A stretch of DNA of 33,349 bases from Sedimentisphaerales bacterium (GTDB lineage Bacteria > Planctomycetota > Phycisphaerae > Sedimentisphaerales > Anaerobacaceae). The position numbers were made by a program, and so were the translations under genes. How positions within the stretch are numbered: position 1 is the first letter of the stretch; each line of letters opens with the position of its first letter. Positions 7,710 through 16,462 of the stretch are shown piece after piece. The notes under the pieces are model-generated. The model was given only the letters and a program-made list of their open reading frames with translations. It was not told the origin of the DNA and searched no databases. The DNA lies in assembly GCA_016936075.1 (NCBI GenBank), contig JAFGPS010000100.1, positions 1 to 33,349 on the forward strand, in the 5' to 3' direction.

Positions 7710-8660
7710 TTAAAGTTTTGTTTGCATGGCATTTGCCAAATCCACTTTGGCATCAATTACTGCCTGCTCAATACATCTTTTCCAGTCGTCCCCAAACTGC
7801 TCTTTATACTGAGGTTTCTCATAGGCATAAATAATTGAGCGTGAGGCATTTATCAAAGCTCCTGTTCCATCAGGTTTGCAGAACTTAATACAATCGGTTG
7901 CTGATGCACCCTGTGAGCCGTAACCTGGTACCAGAATCCATGATTTTGGATATTTGTTACGCAGTACACTTGTCTCTTGAGCCGATGTCCCACCTACAAC
8001 CATGCCAACATTACTATATCCGCTTGTACCGATACGTTCCGGCTTATCAGCAATCTGGTTTACTATCTCAGCAACCTTTTCATACATTTTCACGCCTTTA
8101 GAGTCAGCGAAATCCTGGATATCAGTCGCAGAAGGATTACTCGTGCGAACAAGAACAAAAAGACCTTTGCCCTGTTCGGTAGCTGTTTTAGCGAAAGGTT
8201 CTATGCCGTCGGTTCCGAAATAGCCGTTAACTGTTATGGCATCCGATACAAGTGTATCTTCGAGTCCCGTAAGTTCCGGATTTTCAAGATGTGCTAAAGC
8301 ATAAGATTCTGCTGTATGACCAATGTCGCCTCGTTTTACGTCTCCAATAATCTCCAAGCCCAAATCTTCAGCTTCCGAGATTAAAGCATAATATGTTTCG
8401 ATACCTTCCCAAAAATATCTTTCGAAAAAGGCAATATTCATTTTTATAGCCGGTACCATTGGAGCGACGATTCTCATAGTTTGGGTACAAAAATCGAAAA
8501 TCGCATCCACAGCGGCAGCGACATCAAATTCATCATTCATTTGGCGATGGTTTCTTATTGCTGCCGGTAGTCTGTTGTAAACCGGGTCAAGTCCGACAGT
8601 TAAACATGTTTTTTTAGATTTTACAGCCTCATAAAGGCGATCAGCAAAATGACTCGTCAT
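7710..8660 (-). CDS. pyrF: orotidine 5'-phosphate decarboxylase (type 2)
   Basis: The enzyme decarboxylates OMP to UMP, the last step of pyrimidine synthesis. The sequence fits the type 2 family: TVGLDPVYNRLP near the start, KMNIAFFERYFWEGIE, the catalytic EIIGDVKRGDIGHTAESYA with the Asp-x-Lys-x-x-Asp pattern, TVNGYFGTDGIEPF, and VPGYGSQGASATD near the phosphate-binding end. I chose ATG 8660 (316 residues) because GAGG lies 9 bases upstream of it. An in-frame ATG at 8675 would add five residues and has no ribosome binding site. It is divergent from the gene at 8725 and heads a minus-strand series with menG. Confidence 0.93.
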   Translation of the reverse strand: MTSHFADRLYEAVKSKKTCLTVGLDPVYNRLPAAIRNHRQMNDEFDVAAAVDAIFDFCTQTMRIVAPMVPAIKMNIAFFERYFWEGIETYYALISEAEDLGLEIIGDVKRGDIGHTAESYALAHLENPELTGLEDTLVSDAITVNGYFGTDGIEPFAKTATEQGKGLFVLVRTSNPSATDIQDFADSKGVKMYEKVAEIVNQIADKPERIGTSGYSNVGMVVGGTSAQETSVLRNKYPKSWILVPGYGSQGASATDCIKFCKPDGTGALINASRSIIYAYEKPQYKEQFGDDWKRCIEQAVIDAKVDLANAMQTKL

Positions 8661-8724
8661 TATATAAGTCCTCATATTTTAAAAATAACTTTTACAATAC
8701 AAAGAAAATACTATAATCGGATAT

Positions 8725-9432
8725 ATGAATATGAGCAAGAGAGAAATCCCTGATAAGGGAACAGATTTACAAAATCGTAAAAAAAAGAAGTTAAAAAAAT
8801 TGATATGTTGGCTTGCAATCGACTTATCAGTTGCATTTATTGTTTTTGCACTCCTTCTATATAAACCCAGCCAATATAATCCTGTTTTTGTCGAAACTGA
8901 TGAAATAAGTTCTTCCCTACTAAAACTATATTCAGTTATTCATGATAAAAGCCAGTTAAACGACCCCTTTGAGATAGTTGTTACCCAGGATGCCCTTAAG
9001 GATATAATCAATCTTGCTGACTGGCCTATGGAATCAGAGGGCGTTTTACTATATTCCCCAGATGCTTTGATTGATCCGAACTTTATTGTTCTAATGGGTA
9101 CTGCGGATTTTCAGGGTATGGAGTTCATTATTACAATCGAGCTGCAGGCAAAAATAAATGAACAGGGATTGATGGATATTAATGTTTCTAAAATCAAAGT
9201 AGGTGCGGTAAACGTGACGCCTCTGGCGAAAATTACAGCCCAAAAAATGTATAAACAAAAATTAGAAGAAATCGGGGATATTGATTTATATTCATGGCAA
9301 GCAAAAATTGCTGCTTCTTTACTAACTGATGAGGCAATCGAACCTGTTTTTGAAATTGAAAACCAGACTCTAAAAGTAGAAAAAATAACTATAGATGAAG
9401 GAAGATTGACCATAAATCTGCTTCCTATTTAA
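8725..9432 (+). CDS. membrane-anchored protein of unknown function
   Basis: I do not recognise this 235-residue protein. It has a lysine-rich cytoplasmic N terminus (KKKKLKK, about residues 19-25), one membrane helix at about 27-47, and an outer part of about 185 residues. The outer part has regular alternating strands (FIVLMGTADFQGMEFIITIELQAKINEQGLM, shown in part) and a helix with NVTPLAKITAQKMYKQKLEE. The layout recalls small membrane-anchored lipid-binding-like proteins such as the YpmS/DUF2140 group, but this is a resemblance of pattern only. The ATG at 8725 and another at 8731 are equally likely starts, and neither has a clear ribosome binding site. It lies between divergent pyrF and the nusA leader. 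Confidence 0.55.
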   Translation: MNMSKREIPDKGTDLQNRKKKKLKKLICWLAIDLSVAFIVFALLLYKPSQYNPVFVETDEISSSLLKLYSVIHDKSQLNDPFEIVVTQDALKDIINLADWPMESEGVLLYSPDALIDPNFIVLMGTADFQGMEFIITIELQAKINEQGLMDINVSKIKVGAVNVTPLAKITAQKMYKQKLEEIGDIDLYSWQAKIAASLLTDEAIEPVFEIENQTLKVEKITIDEGRLTINLLPI

Positions 9433-9604
9433 GTAATAAGCAATACTAAATGCTTAAAAAAATACTCTTTTAACATTAAAATTACATAAATAAAGTCTTT
9501 TTAGTATTAAAAAAGCGTTTTTTATCAGGACTATTAGTATTATTGGTAAAATGTACTTTTTAGCGGAAAATCCTTAAAAAATGTGAAAAACGTCAAAAAA
9601 GTTA

Positions 9605-9633
9605 TTGCTCTATCTGGATTAGGCGATTATCAT
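9605..9633 (+). promoter_or_regulatory. possible vegetative promoter of the nusA leader
   Basis: TTGCTC (9605-9610) and TATCAT (9628-9633) are spaced by 17 bases. The -10 matches the consensus at five of six positions and the -35 at three. Transcription from here would start near 9640, close to the first stem-loop of the leader. Confidence 0.3.
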
Positions 9634-9984
9634 ATAAAGTTCGGCTGTAAGGCTTTATGTTAGTTGCCATAATGATTTTATTTAATTTAGGTGTGAAATG
9701 TACTTAACAGGATTGTTGAATCGTGCAAAATAAGCGAACAAATTTTCGTTACCGCTTTTCTTTTTGCGCTATTGGCAGCTTGGAAATTAGAGTTTCTGCT
9801 TCAGTGACAGAAAACGAAATAGGTTGTATTAAAGGCTTTGCATTTTATGCAAAAGGAAATCTTTACCGGAGGCAGATGATGTAGTATAAAGGAAACTACA
9901 ACCTCTAATCGTTTTGCCGATTGGATAAGATTTATGCCAATCGGTCCTTGTTTGAAGTGGAAACCGAGAAGGTTTCCATTTTTT
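9634..9984 (+). ncRNA. candidate structured leader RNA upstream of nusA
   Basis: Several stems can be drawn by eye: ATAAAG 9634-9639 with CTTTAT 9653-9658; TTTCTG 9793-9798 with CAGAAA 9808-9813; GGTTGTA (9822-9828) with TACAACC (9897-9903), enclosing TTTGCAT/ATGCAAA (near 9837-9853) and GTAGT/ACTAC (near 9881-9900); and CCGATTGG 9917-9924 with CCAATCGG 9937-9944. The last stem before nusA is a terminator. I do not recognise a known riboswitch or a 6S, tmRNA, SRP or RNase P signature. It may be a regulatory leader of nusA or a separate small RNA. Folding is by inspection only. Confidence 0.45.
9958..9984 (+). terminator. intrinsic terminator or attenuator in front of nusA
   Basis: TGGAAACC (9958-9965) pairs perfectly with GGTTTCCA (9971-9978) around a GAGAA loop and is followed by six T residues (9979-9984). 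It ends 47 bases before the nusA start. It may end an upstream transcript or attenuate nusA expression. NusA itself acts on pausing and termination, so feedback is conceivable. Confidence 0.8.
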
Positions 9985-10031
9985 GTTATGAAATAATAGA
10001 TTAAGAGTTCAATCAGAAAGAGATTAGGACT

Positions 10032-11252
10032 ATGAATCAGGAATTATTGAGAATTGTAGAAAATATCGCTCGTGATAAAAATATCGATAAAGAATTAATA
10101 TTTGTTGATCTTGAAGAAGCTATGGTTTCGGCTGCGAGAAAACATTTCGGTTCACCTGAAATCGAGATAGAAGTACATATAGACCGTCAAACCGGGCAGA
10201 TTGTCGCTTATAAGGATAAAGTCCAAATTGATATCAAACAACTTGGAAGAATTCCTGCACAAATTGCAAAACAGGTAATAATACAAAAGATTCGCGCAGG
10301 AGAAAGGGATAGTATCTATTCAGAATTTGTCCAGAGAAGAGGCGAAATTATCAGCGGCGCGGTTGTGCGATATGAAAGCGGGACATTAATTGTCAGCCTG
10401 GATCGCTGGACAGAAGGATTTATGCCCAAAGGCGAGCAAATAATGGGACAGACACATCGGGTAGGAGAAAGAATCAGATGTTTGATTCTCGATGTAAAAG
10501 AGACTTCTAATCAGGTTAAAATTATTCTTTCTCGTACACATCCTGATTTTATACGCAGACTCTTCGAACTGGAAGTTCCTGAGATTAACGAAAAAATAAT
10601 CGAAATCCGTGCTCTTGCCAGAGAAGCAGGATATAGAACAAAAGTTGCGGTAAACTCTCTGGATGACAAAGTTGATCCAGTCGGTGCCTGTGTAGGCGTA
10701 CGCGGCAGCAGGATAAAAAATGTTGTTGATGAGTTAGGCGGGGAAAAAATTGATATTGTACGCTGGAATGATTCTTCACAAGTGCTTGTTTCCAATGCGC
10801 TTATGCCTGCAAAGGTAAGTGAAATAGCTCTTTGTTTCGAATTGGGACGTGCAACTGTGGTAGTAGAAGAAGAGCAGCTTAGTCTTGCTATAGGCAAGCA
10901 TGGGCAAAATGTCAGGTTGGCCGCAAGACTTACAGCGTGGGATATCGATATCCTTACTCCCGATGAGTACAACCTGGGCATTGAACGTCTTGCAAATTGT
11001 GTAAAAACAGTCGAAGGAACTGATGATACGATAGTCGATAAGCTAATCGCACTTGGTGTTATATCTATTGCAGACCTGGATGATGTAGGAGTTGAACCTT
11101 TAATAAACGAAATAAAAATTAGCCCTGATGTTGCAGGAAAACTTGTTGCTGCGGCATCAAGAGGAGTAGAAAAACTTTCTGAAGAAAACGAACACAGAGA
11201 AGCAGAAAAACATCTGGCTAAACAAGGTAAAATAATCAGCGAAGATCAGTAA
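10032..11252 (+). CDS. nusA: transcription termination/antitermination protein NusA
   Basis: NusA binds RNA polymerase and nascent RNA and controls pausing, termination and antitermination. The 406-residue product has the N-terminal polymerase-binding domain (about 1-105, with LGRIPAQIAKQVI near 72-84), an S1 domain (about 106-180, RRGEIISGAVVRYESGTLIV), KH1 (about 205-270, containing DPVGACVGVRGSRIKNVVDE), KH2 (about 275-325, containing LAIGKHGQNVRLAARLT) and a helix-hairpin-helix segment (about 330-390) before a charged tail. The start at 10032 is preceded by AAAGAGATTAGG, a modest ribosome binding site. It heads the conserved nusA-infB-rbfA order. The leader and terminator upstream suggest transcriptional control. 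Confidence 0.96.
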   Translation: MNQELLRIVENIARDKNIDKELIFVDLEEAMVSAARKHFGSPEIEIEVHIDRQTGQIVAYKDKVQIDIKQLGRIPAQIAKQVIIQKIRAGERDSIYSEFVQRRGEIISGAVVRYESGTLIVSLDRWTEGFMPKGEQIMGQTHRVGERIRCLILDVKETSNQVKIILSRTHPDFIRRLFELEVPEINEKIIEIRALAREAGYRTKVAVNSLDDKVDPVGACVGVRGSRIKNVVDELGGEKIDIVRWNDSSQVLVSNALMPAKVSEIALCFELGRATVVVEEEQLSLAIGKHGQNVRLAARLTAWDIDILTPDEYNLGIERLANCVKTVEGTDDTIVDKLIALGVISIADLDDVGVEPLINEIKISPDVAGKLVAAASRGVEKLSEENEHREAEKHLAKQGKIISEDQ

Positions 11253-11314
11253 ATTTTTTATAAAGAATTTATGACTCGCTAAACTATAAATTAGTTGAAG
11301 TTGGAGAAATATTT

Positions 11315-13987
11315 TTGGCAACTACAAGAGTATATATTTTAGCCAAAGAACTAGGGGTAAAAAGCTCTGCTATTATCAAAAAATGTCAGGATGAAGATCT
11401 TGACATTAAGAACCATATGTCAGTTATATCTGCAGGTCTGGCGGCTACGATACAGGAATGGTTTTCCGAGGGGGAAAATGTAACCACAATAGAGACTTCA
11501 GAAAAGGTTGATTTGAGTAAGGTTCGAATCAAAAGGAAAAAGAAAGCAGCCCCTGTCAAAAAAGTACAGACAGAAAATGACGCTCTGGAAGTTACACAAG
11601 AAGGTGAAACTGACCAGGATATTACTGACGAACTCGATGATGAACAGGCTGAAACAGTTGATGAGCAGATAGACCATGAAACAACAATCGTTGAGGAGTC
11701 GGAACCACAAACAGAGGAAGAACCGGAAGAAGTACCAGAACCTGAGGTAGAACCTGAAGTTGAATCTGAGCCGGAACCTGAGCCTGAGCCGGAGCCGGAA
11801 GTAATAGTACCGGCAGGTCCTATTTTGGAAAAACCAGAGCCAGCCAGGTTGAGCGGACCTCAAGTAGTTAGAGTTGAAGCACCAGAACCGCTAAAAAGAA
11901 GACCCAAGCCGCGTTCAAGAGCAAAATATAACGAACCTATAACTGAGCCTTTGATGTACACCCAGGGTAAAAGTGAATCTTTTTCTCAGACCGCTGATAA
12001 AAAAACATCGCCCAAAAAGCGAAAAGATCGAACTCACGGCAGAAGACGCGACGAGGTTGAGGCGGAAGCACACAAGAAAGTCAAACCGGCTGGCAGCAAA
12101 TGGCGGGAAAGAGATATAGAAGAAAGACGTGCCAGGCTTGATGCTGCTGGTGGCGAAGGTTTGCGTTTAAGACCAACACGTAAAATAGCTGCCAAATCCA
12201 AGCAGACACAATCTACGCCCTCAAGACCAACAAAAGTTTCGATAACTGCACCTATCACTGTAAAGGACTTGTCAGCAGCTTTGGGAATAAAAGCGATTGA
12301 TATAATAAAAAAATTAATGCAGCAAAATATAATGGCTAATGCCAACCAGGTTATTAGTAACGAAGTTGCTGAGTTGATATCACTTGAATTCGACGTCGAA
12401 TTAGTGATAGAACATAAAATTACTCTGGAGGAGCAAATAAAGCGTGAATTTGAAAAACGAGAAGGCAAAAACATCCAGAAACGCAGCGTTATCGCCGCAA
12501 TGCTTGGCCATGTCGATCACGGCAAAACCAGCCTTCTGGACAAGATACGTTCTTCTCACGTAGCTTCAGGCGAAGCCGGCGGTATCACACAGCACATTGG
12601 AGCATCGGAAATTATCTGGGACAATAAAAGAGTGACTTTCATTGACACTCCAGGTCACGAAGCTTTTACTGCTATGCGAGCACGCGGAGCGAATATGACA
12701 GATGTTGTCGTACTCGTAGTCGCTGCCGATGACGGCGTAATGCCGCAAACCATAGAAGCAATCGCGCACAGCAAGGCCGCTGGTGTGCCGATTATCGTTG
12801 CGTTAAATAAAATCGACTTGCCCGGAGTTGATATAAATCGTATTTACGCCGAGCTTTCCGAGCATGGATTAACACCGTCCGAATGGGGAGGCGAAACCGA
12901 AGTTGTAAAAACAAGTGCAACTACCGGCGAAGGTGTTGATGAGCTTCTCGAATCTCTCGATTATATTGCTGAGTTGCTGGAGTTGAAGGCCGATGATACA
13001 ATCCCTGCAACCGGCTGGATTATCGAAGCTAAGATGTCACCGAAACAGGGCCCGTTAGCTACTATATTAATTAAAGAAGGTAAGCTGAGTAAGGGAGATA
13101 TTATATTTGCGGGAACTGCTTACGGCCGAATAAAAATGATGAAAAACACATACGGTAAGGCTATCAAAATAGCAACAAGCTCCATGCCGGCTGAGATTAC
13201 GGGTCTAAATGATATTCCCAAGGCCGGAGATAGATTCTACTGTTTGGATGATTTGAATAGGGCCAAAGCAGCCGCTGAAGAAAATCAGACTATCGACAGG
13301 GAACATTCTCTATCCGAGCGAAGCCAGATTACGCTTGATAATTTATTCAGCCAGATAGAAGCCGGTAAAACACAAACTCTAAATCTCATTATACGTGCCG
13401 ATGTACAAGGCTCCGTTGATGTGTTGAAAAAATATTTGACCGATTTAAGCACAGATGAAATTAAGCTTAGTATTCTGCACGCATCTACAGGTGGAATTAC
13501 CGAAGGCGATGTAGTATTAGCGGAAGCTTCAAATGCGATTATCATTGGCTTTAACGTAGTCAGTGACGAACATGCGGCTAAAATCGCAGAAGCAAAAGGC
13601 GTAGAAATACGACTCTATAATATCATTTATCGCATAACTGAAGATTTGCAGAAATCGATGGTCGGCATGCTTGCACCTGAAGAGCAGGAAAAGTCCCTTG
13701 GTAGAGCTGTTGTGCGGCAAATATTCAAGATTTCGCGTATTGGTACTATTGCCGGCTGTTATGTAACCAGCGGCATAGTAACTAAAAATGCAAAAATCAG
13801 ACTTATTAGAAATAATATCATAGTCAAGGATGATCTGGTTCTGGAAACTTTAAAGCATTTTAAGAACGATGCAAAAGAGGTAAAAACCGGACTCGAGTGT
13901 GGAATTAAAGTTGCAGGATTCGATGATGTTAAAATCGATGACGTCTTTGATTGTTATGAAATTATAAAGGTAGCAAGAACATTATAG
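11315..13987 (+). CDS. infB: translation initiation factor IF-2
   Basis: IF-2 is the GTPase that brings initiator tRNA to the ribosome. The 890-residue product has an N-terminal IF2N-like segment (about 1-50), a long variable linker with a Glu/Pro-rich run (about 125-165) and a basic stretch, a second IF2N domain (about 310-370), and the GTPase domain with GHVDHGKT (about 398-405), DTPGHEAF (about 443-450) and NKID (about 498-501), followed by domains II-IV. The start is TTG at 11315 with TTGGAGA 8 bases upstream; translation from there begins with [14 protein letters not shown], as in other IF-2 proteins. It follows nusA by 62 bases and precedes rbfA. Confidence 0.96.
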   Translation: MATTRVYILAKELGVKSSAIIKKCQDEDLDIKNHMSVISAGLAATIQEWFSEGENVTTIETSEKVDLSKVRIKRKKKAAPVKKVQTENDALEVTQEGETDQDITDELDDEQAETVDEQIDHETTIVEESEPQTEEEPEEVPEPEVEPEVESEPEPEPEPEPEVIVPAGPILEKPEPARLSGPQVVRVEAPEPLKRRPKPRSRAKYNEPITEPLMYTQGKSESFSQTADKKTSPKKRKDRTHGRRRDEVEAEAHKKVKPAGSKWRERDIEERRARLDAAGGEGLRLRPTRKIAAKSKQTQSTPSRPTKVSITAPITVKDLSAALGIKAIDIIKKLMQQNIMANANQVISNEVAELISLEFDVELVIEHKITLEEQIKREFEKREGKNIQKRSVIAAMLGHVDHGKTSLLDKIRSSHVASGEAGGITQHIGASEIIWDNKRVTFIDTPGHEAFTAMRARGANMTDVVVLVVAADDGVMPQTIEAIAHSKAAGVPIIVALNKIDLPGVDINRIYAELSEHGLTPSEWGGETEVVKTSATTGEGVDELLESLDYIAELLELKADDTIPATGWIIEAKMSPKQGPLATILIKEGKLSKGDIIFAGTAYGRIKMMKNTYGKAIKIATSSMPAEITGLNDIPKAGDRFYCLDDLNRAKAAAEENQTIDREHSLSERSQITLDNLFSQIEAGKTQTLNLIIRADVQGSVDVLKKYLTDLSTDEIKLSILHASTGGITEGDVVLAEASNAIIIGFNVVSDEHAAKIAEAKGVEIRLYNIIYRITEDLQKSMVGMLAPEEQEKSLGRAVVRQIFKISRIGTIAGCYVTSGIVTKNAKIRLIRNNIIVKDDLVLETLKHFKNDAKEVKTGLECGIKVAGFDDVKIDDVFDCYEIIKVARTL

Positions 13988-14068
13988 TCGTGCGTATTGT
14001 GTCTTGCGTATTGCGTTAAAAGTAGTACGAAATACTCAATACTCAATACGATATACGCAATACGAATT
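13986..14068. repeat. palindromic intergenic repeat, family A, copy 1
   Basis: CGTATTGCGT (14007-14016) pairs exactly with ACGCAATACG (14055-14064). The block begins with AGTCGTGCGTATTG (13986-13999), overlapping the infB stop. Both arms and this leading block recur exactly at 16404-16454. The right arm ends 4 bases before the rbfA start, which has no ribosome binding site. Confidence 0.8.
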
Positions 14069-14554
14069 ATGAAAACTCGAAAGCAGGAAAAGGTAGCTCG
14101 CATAATAAAGGAATCTGTCAGTGATTGTATAGCAAATCATCTCAGTGACCCTCGCATAGAAGGACTTGTCAGCGTAACTAAAGTTGACATATCTCCGGAT
14201 TTACGCAATGTTGATGTATATATAAGTGTTTTCGGCAAAGATGAAGCTGCTCAGAATAAAACTTACAACGCGATAGTACATGCTACCAAAAGAATACAAT
14301 CTTTTATGGCTCATGATTTACAAAGTAGATTCTGTCCTGTACTTCATTTCAAAAACGATGATAATTTCAAAAAGACGCTGGAAACATTGAAATTAATAGA
14401 CCAGGCCCTGAACCGTACAGGAACAGAGGCCGAGGCCGCAAGTGGGCTTAGCTATTCTGTGAACCAGTACGACCCAGACCAGCCAGATGATAATCCCGAT
14501 ACCCAAATCGAAACAAATGATGAAGATGGTTTCGATGATACTAACGAACAATAA
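14069..14554 (+). CDS. rbfA: 30S ribosome-binding factor RbfA
   Basis: RbfA helps mature the 30S ribosomal subunit, acting on 16S rRNA near its 5' helix. The first about 110 residues match the KH-like RbfA fold: TRKQEKVARIIKESVSDCIA, DPRIEGLVSVTKVDISPDLRNVDVY (in part) and LHFKNDDNF. A tail of about 45 residues is rich in Asp, Glu, Asn and Pro. The start is set at ATG 14069 (162 residues), where RbfA homology begins; an in-frame upstream extension from 13997 would be encoded by the repeat and is unlikely. The gene follows infB, as is usual. No Shine-Dalgarno sequence is visible, since the palindromic repeat occupies that position. Confidence 0.93.
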   Translation: MKTRKQEKVARIIKESVSDCIANHLSDPRIEGLVSVTKVDISPDLRNVDVYISVFGKDEAAQNKTYNAIVHATKRIQSFMAHDLQSRFCPVLHFKNDDNFKKTLETLKLIDQALNRTGTEAEAASGLSYSVNQYDPDQPDDNPDTQIETNDEDGFDDTNEQ

Positions 14555-14597
14555 TAGCTTAATGAAGATTGCTAAATTAATTTTAAGGACTTATTAA

Positions 14598-15446
14598 TTG
14601 ATCCGCTGGTATAGTCCGGCAGAGGCATATATGAAAAACAGTAAAGAATACACTAAAAAAATATCAGCATTGTATCAGTCGTTAAAACGTAAAGGTTATA
14701 AGTTTCCTGAATTAGAAGTAAAATCTGTAGTTGATTCCCTGATTTACGGCATAATCAGCGAAAAGCTGACCGAAAAGGAGACCGAAGCTGCAATCAAAAG
14801 GTTCGATGACTACTTTGTTGACTTCAACGACCTTCGCGTTTCGAGACTGGAAGAAATAGCGGAACTCTTAGGAGAAGATAATTCTCAAAACCGGCAGATC
14901 GCTTTGACTATAACGAAAGTTCTAAACAGCATATACAACGAAAGTCATAATGTATCTCTTGAAGGTATTCAGAAATTAGGCAAGCGTCCAGCTCGACAAA
15001 AATTTGAGAAGATGGAAGAGTTAAGCTTGTTTTCAATTGATTATTGCATGTTAACGGCATTGGATTCTCATACTATTCCTCTTACTGAAACAATGCTCGA
15101 ATATCTTAGAAGCAATAAATTAATAGACGAAGGAGCCGATGCAAAAGAAGCAGAGGGATTTTTGGCAAAGCAAATATCCGCTAAAAATGGGTATGAATTT
15201 TATAAACTCTTACGTCATGAAAGTGAAACTACTATTAGTCGAGCATCGAGCGTGAAGTCCGTCACTTCCGACAAGAGTCGAAAGAGCCATACGAACAAAG
15301 AAAAAGCTGCTAAAACCGTAAAAAAGGCCAAAACCGATTCAACCGATGAGATAAAAAAAGAAACTATCTCACCGGTTAAAAAGGCAAAAATAGTTAAAAA
15401 AGTAAAAAAAGCAACAACAACTTCAAAAACCAAGAGAAAGAAATGA
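14598..15446 (+). CDS. degenerate HhH-GPD (endonuclease III-fold) protein with lysine-rich tail
   Basis: The 282-residue product has a helical domain at about 20-215 whose segment order parallels HhH-GPD DNA glycosylases: SLIYGIISEKLTEKETEAAI, then DFNDLRVSRLEEIAELLG, a VLNSIYN helix, SLEGIQKLGKRPARQKFEKM and a helix ending in HTIPLTETMLEYLRSNKLI. In endonuclease III the last segment is PVDTHVxRxxxRLGL. The GVG hairpin, catalytic Lys and catalytic Asp are not present, so it is probably not an active glycosylase. The last about 65 residues are Lys/Ala/Thr-rich, like an H1-type tail, suggesting nucleic acid binding. The TTG start (14598) has AAGGA 8 bases upstream; ATG 14631 with AGAGG is an alternative. 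It follows rbfA by 43 bases. The fold call is inference from pattern. Confidence 0.55.
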   Translation: MIRWYSPAEAYMKNSKEYTKKISALYQSLKRKGYKFPELEVKSVVDSLIYGIISEKLTEKETEAAIKRFDDYFVDFNDLRVSRLEEIAELLGEDNSQNRQIALTITKVLNSIYNESHNVSLEGIQKLGKRPARQKFEKMEELSLFSIDYCMLTALDSHTIPLTETMLEYLRSNKLIDEGADAKEAEGFLAKQISAKNGYEFYKLLRHESETTISRASSVKSVTSDKSRKSHTNKEKAAKTVKKAKTDSTDEIKKETISPVKKAKIVKKVKKATTTSKTKRKK

Positions 15447-15450
15447 AACC

Positions 15451-15511
15451 CGTGACTCGTGGCTCGTCGCTTGAAGTCCGAGACCCGAGTCCCGAGTGAC
15501 GAGAGACGAAT
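15451..15511. repeat. palindrome-rich intergenic repeat, family B, before hisG
   Basis: The block reads cgtgactcgtggctcgtcgc (15451-15470) followed by an imperfect inverted counterpart containing cccgagtgacgagagacgaa (15491-15510). It fills the whole gap up to the hisG start. The left arm matches the insertion inside murD (4814-4835, plus strand) at 20 of 22 positions. Confidence 0.7.
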
Positions 15512-16387
15512 ATGTCAGAAGAAGTATTAAAATTAGGAATTCCCGCGGGGAGTTTACAGAAAGCAACAATCGAACTATTCGGCAAAGCTGGATTTCACAT
15601 TGCCGATTCTCAAAGAAGCTATAAGCCGCATATCGATGATAAAGAAATTCAGCTTGTAATGCTGCGTGCTCAGGAAATGAGCAGGTACGTGGAAGATGGT
15701 GTTCTTGATGTCGGGATTACCGGCTACGACTGGATAAAGGAAAACGGCTCGGATGTAGTGGAAATATGCCAACTGGCCTATAGCAAAGCGACAAGCAGGC
15801 CGGCACGATGGGTATTGGCTGTTCCTGAAGAATCCACAGTGGAAAAAGCTGAGGATTTGGCAGGGGGGATAATCGCTACAGAATTGTTGAATGTTACGAA
15901 AAAATATTTTGCTGAAAAAAATATAGATGTTAAAGTTGAATTCAGTTGGGGAGCAACGGAAGTTAAAGCCAGATTGGTAGATGCAATTGTCGAGCTGACT
16001 GAGACTGGTTCTTCGCTTCGAGCGAACAACCTTAAAATCATTGATACTATTATAAGCTCAACGACAAGGTTTATCGCGAATAAAAAGGCATGGGAAAATG
16101 CTGAAAAGCGGGAAAAAATAGAAAATATTTCTATGCTTCTTAACGCAGCGATTGAAGCTCGAAACAAAGTCGGATTAAAACTGAATGTGAAAAAAGAAGA
16201 TTTACAGTCGATTTTGAATATTCTACCTGCTGAAAAAAGCCCGACTGTTTCCGAGTTGGCGGATTCTCAATACGTAGCTATAGAAGTTATTATCGAAGAT
16301 GCAATCGAGCGTTCTTTAGTTCCTGCCCTGATACGAGCCGGAGCTTCAGGCTTATTTACATACCCCCTGAATAAGGTAATTCATTAA
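15512..16387 (+). CDS. hisG: ATP phosphoribosyltransferase, long form
   Basis: HisG joins ATP and PRPP in the first step of histidine synthesis. The 291-residue product has the catalytic domains (KLGIPAGSLQKATIELF at the start, DVGITGYDWIKENG near 70-83, then the PRPP loop region ELTETGSSLRANNLKII) and a C-terminal ACT-like regulatory domain (about 215-291). The C-terminal domain marks the long, self-contained form that does not need HisZ and is normally inhibited by histidine. No other his gene is in the window. The start at 15512 directly follows a repeat; GAGAG at 15501-15505 is a weak ribosome binding site. Confidence 0.94.
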   Translation: MSEEVLKLGIPAGSLQKATIELFGKAGFHIADSQRSYKPHIDDKEIQLVMLRAQEMSRYVEDGVLDVGITGYDWIKENGSDVVEICQLAYSKATSRPARWVLAVPEESTVEKAEDLAGGIIATELLNVTKKYFAEKNIDVKVEFSWGATEVKARLVDAIVELTETGSSLRANNLKIIDTIISSTTRFIANKKAWENAEKREKIENISMLLNAAIEARNKVGLKLNVKKEDLQSILNILPAEKSPTVSELADSQYVAIEVIIEDAIERSLVPALIRAGASGLFTYPLNKVIH

Positions 16388-16403
16388 ATCGTAGTACGTG
16401 AAG

Positions 16404-16462
16404 AGTCGTGCGTATTGCGTTCGACTCAATACTAAATACGCACAACGCAATACGAAATATTT
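16404..16462. repeat. palindromic intergenic repeat, family A, copy 2
   Basis: CGTATTGCGT (16411-16420) pairs exactly with ACGCAATACG (16445-16454), the same arms as the copy before rbfA. AGTCGTGCGTATTG (16404-16417) is also shared. The right arm ends 8 bases before the dxr start codon. Confidence 0.8.

Larger units (their letters stand above)
9433..10031 (+). other. 599-base gene-free region upstream of nusA
   Basis: No reading frame of useful length with a ribosome binding site is present. In many bacteria rimP precedes nusA, but none is visible here. The left part (to about 9600) is A+T-rich with short hairpins such as TTTTTA/TAAAAA near 9500-9515. The right part, from about 9634, contains a series of stem-loops, and the region ends in an intrinsic terminator. 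A possible promoter lies at 9605-9633. Details are in separate entries. Confidence 0.7.

Noticed and set aside
9634-9984. Known riboswitch or housekeeping RNA (TPP, cobalamin, c-di-GMP, 6S, tmRNA, SRP, RNase P)
   Set aside because: None of the conserved core sequences I could recall is present; kept only as an unclassified structured leader.
10511-10981. Antisense frame (156 residues) opposite nusA
   Set aside because: It lies wholly within nusA, has no recognisable domain and is explained by codon bias on the coding strand.
11740-11810. Glu/Pro repeat in infB as an unusual insertion
   Set aside because: Variable, acidic linkers are common in the N-terminal half of IF-2, so it is not remarkable.
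13997-14068. N-terminal extension of rbfA
   Set aside because: It would be translated from the palindromic repeat and does not match RbfA proteins.
13986-16462. CRISPR array
   Set aside because: The repeats are only a few, are palindromic, lie between different genes and have no regular spacers; no cas gene is present.
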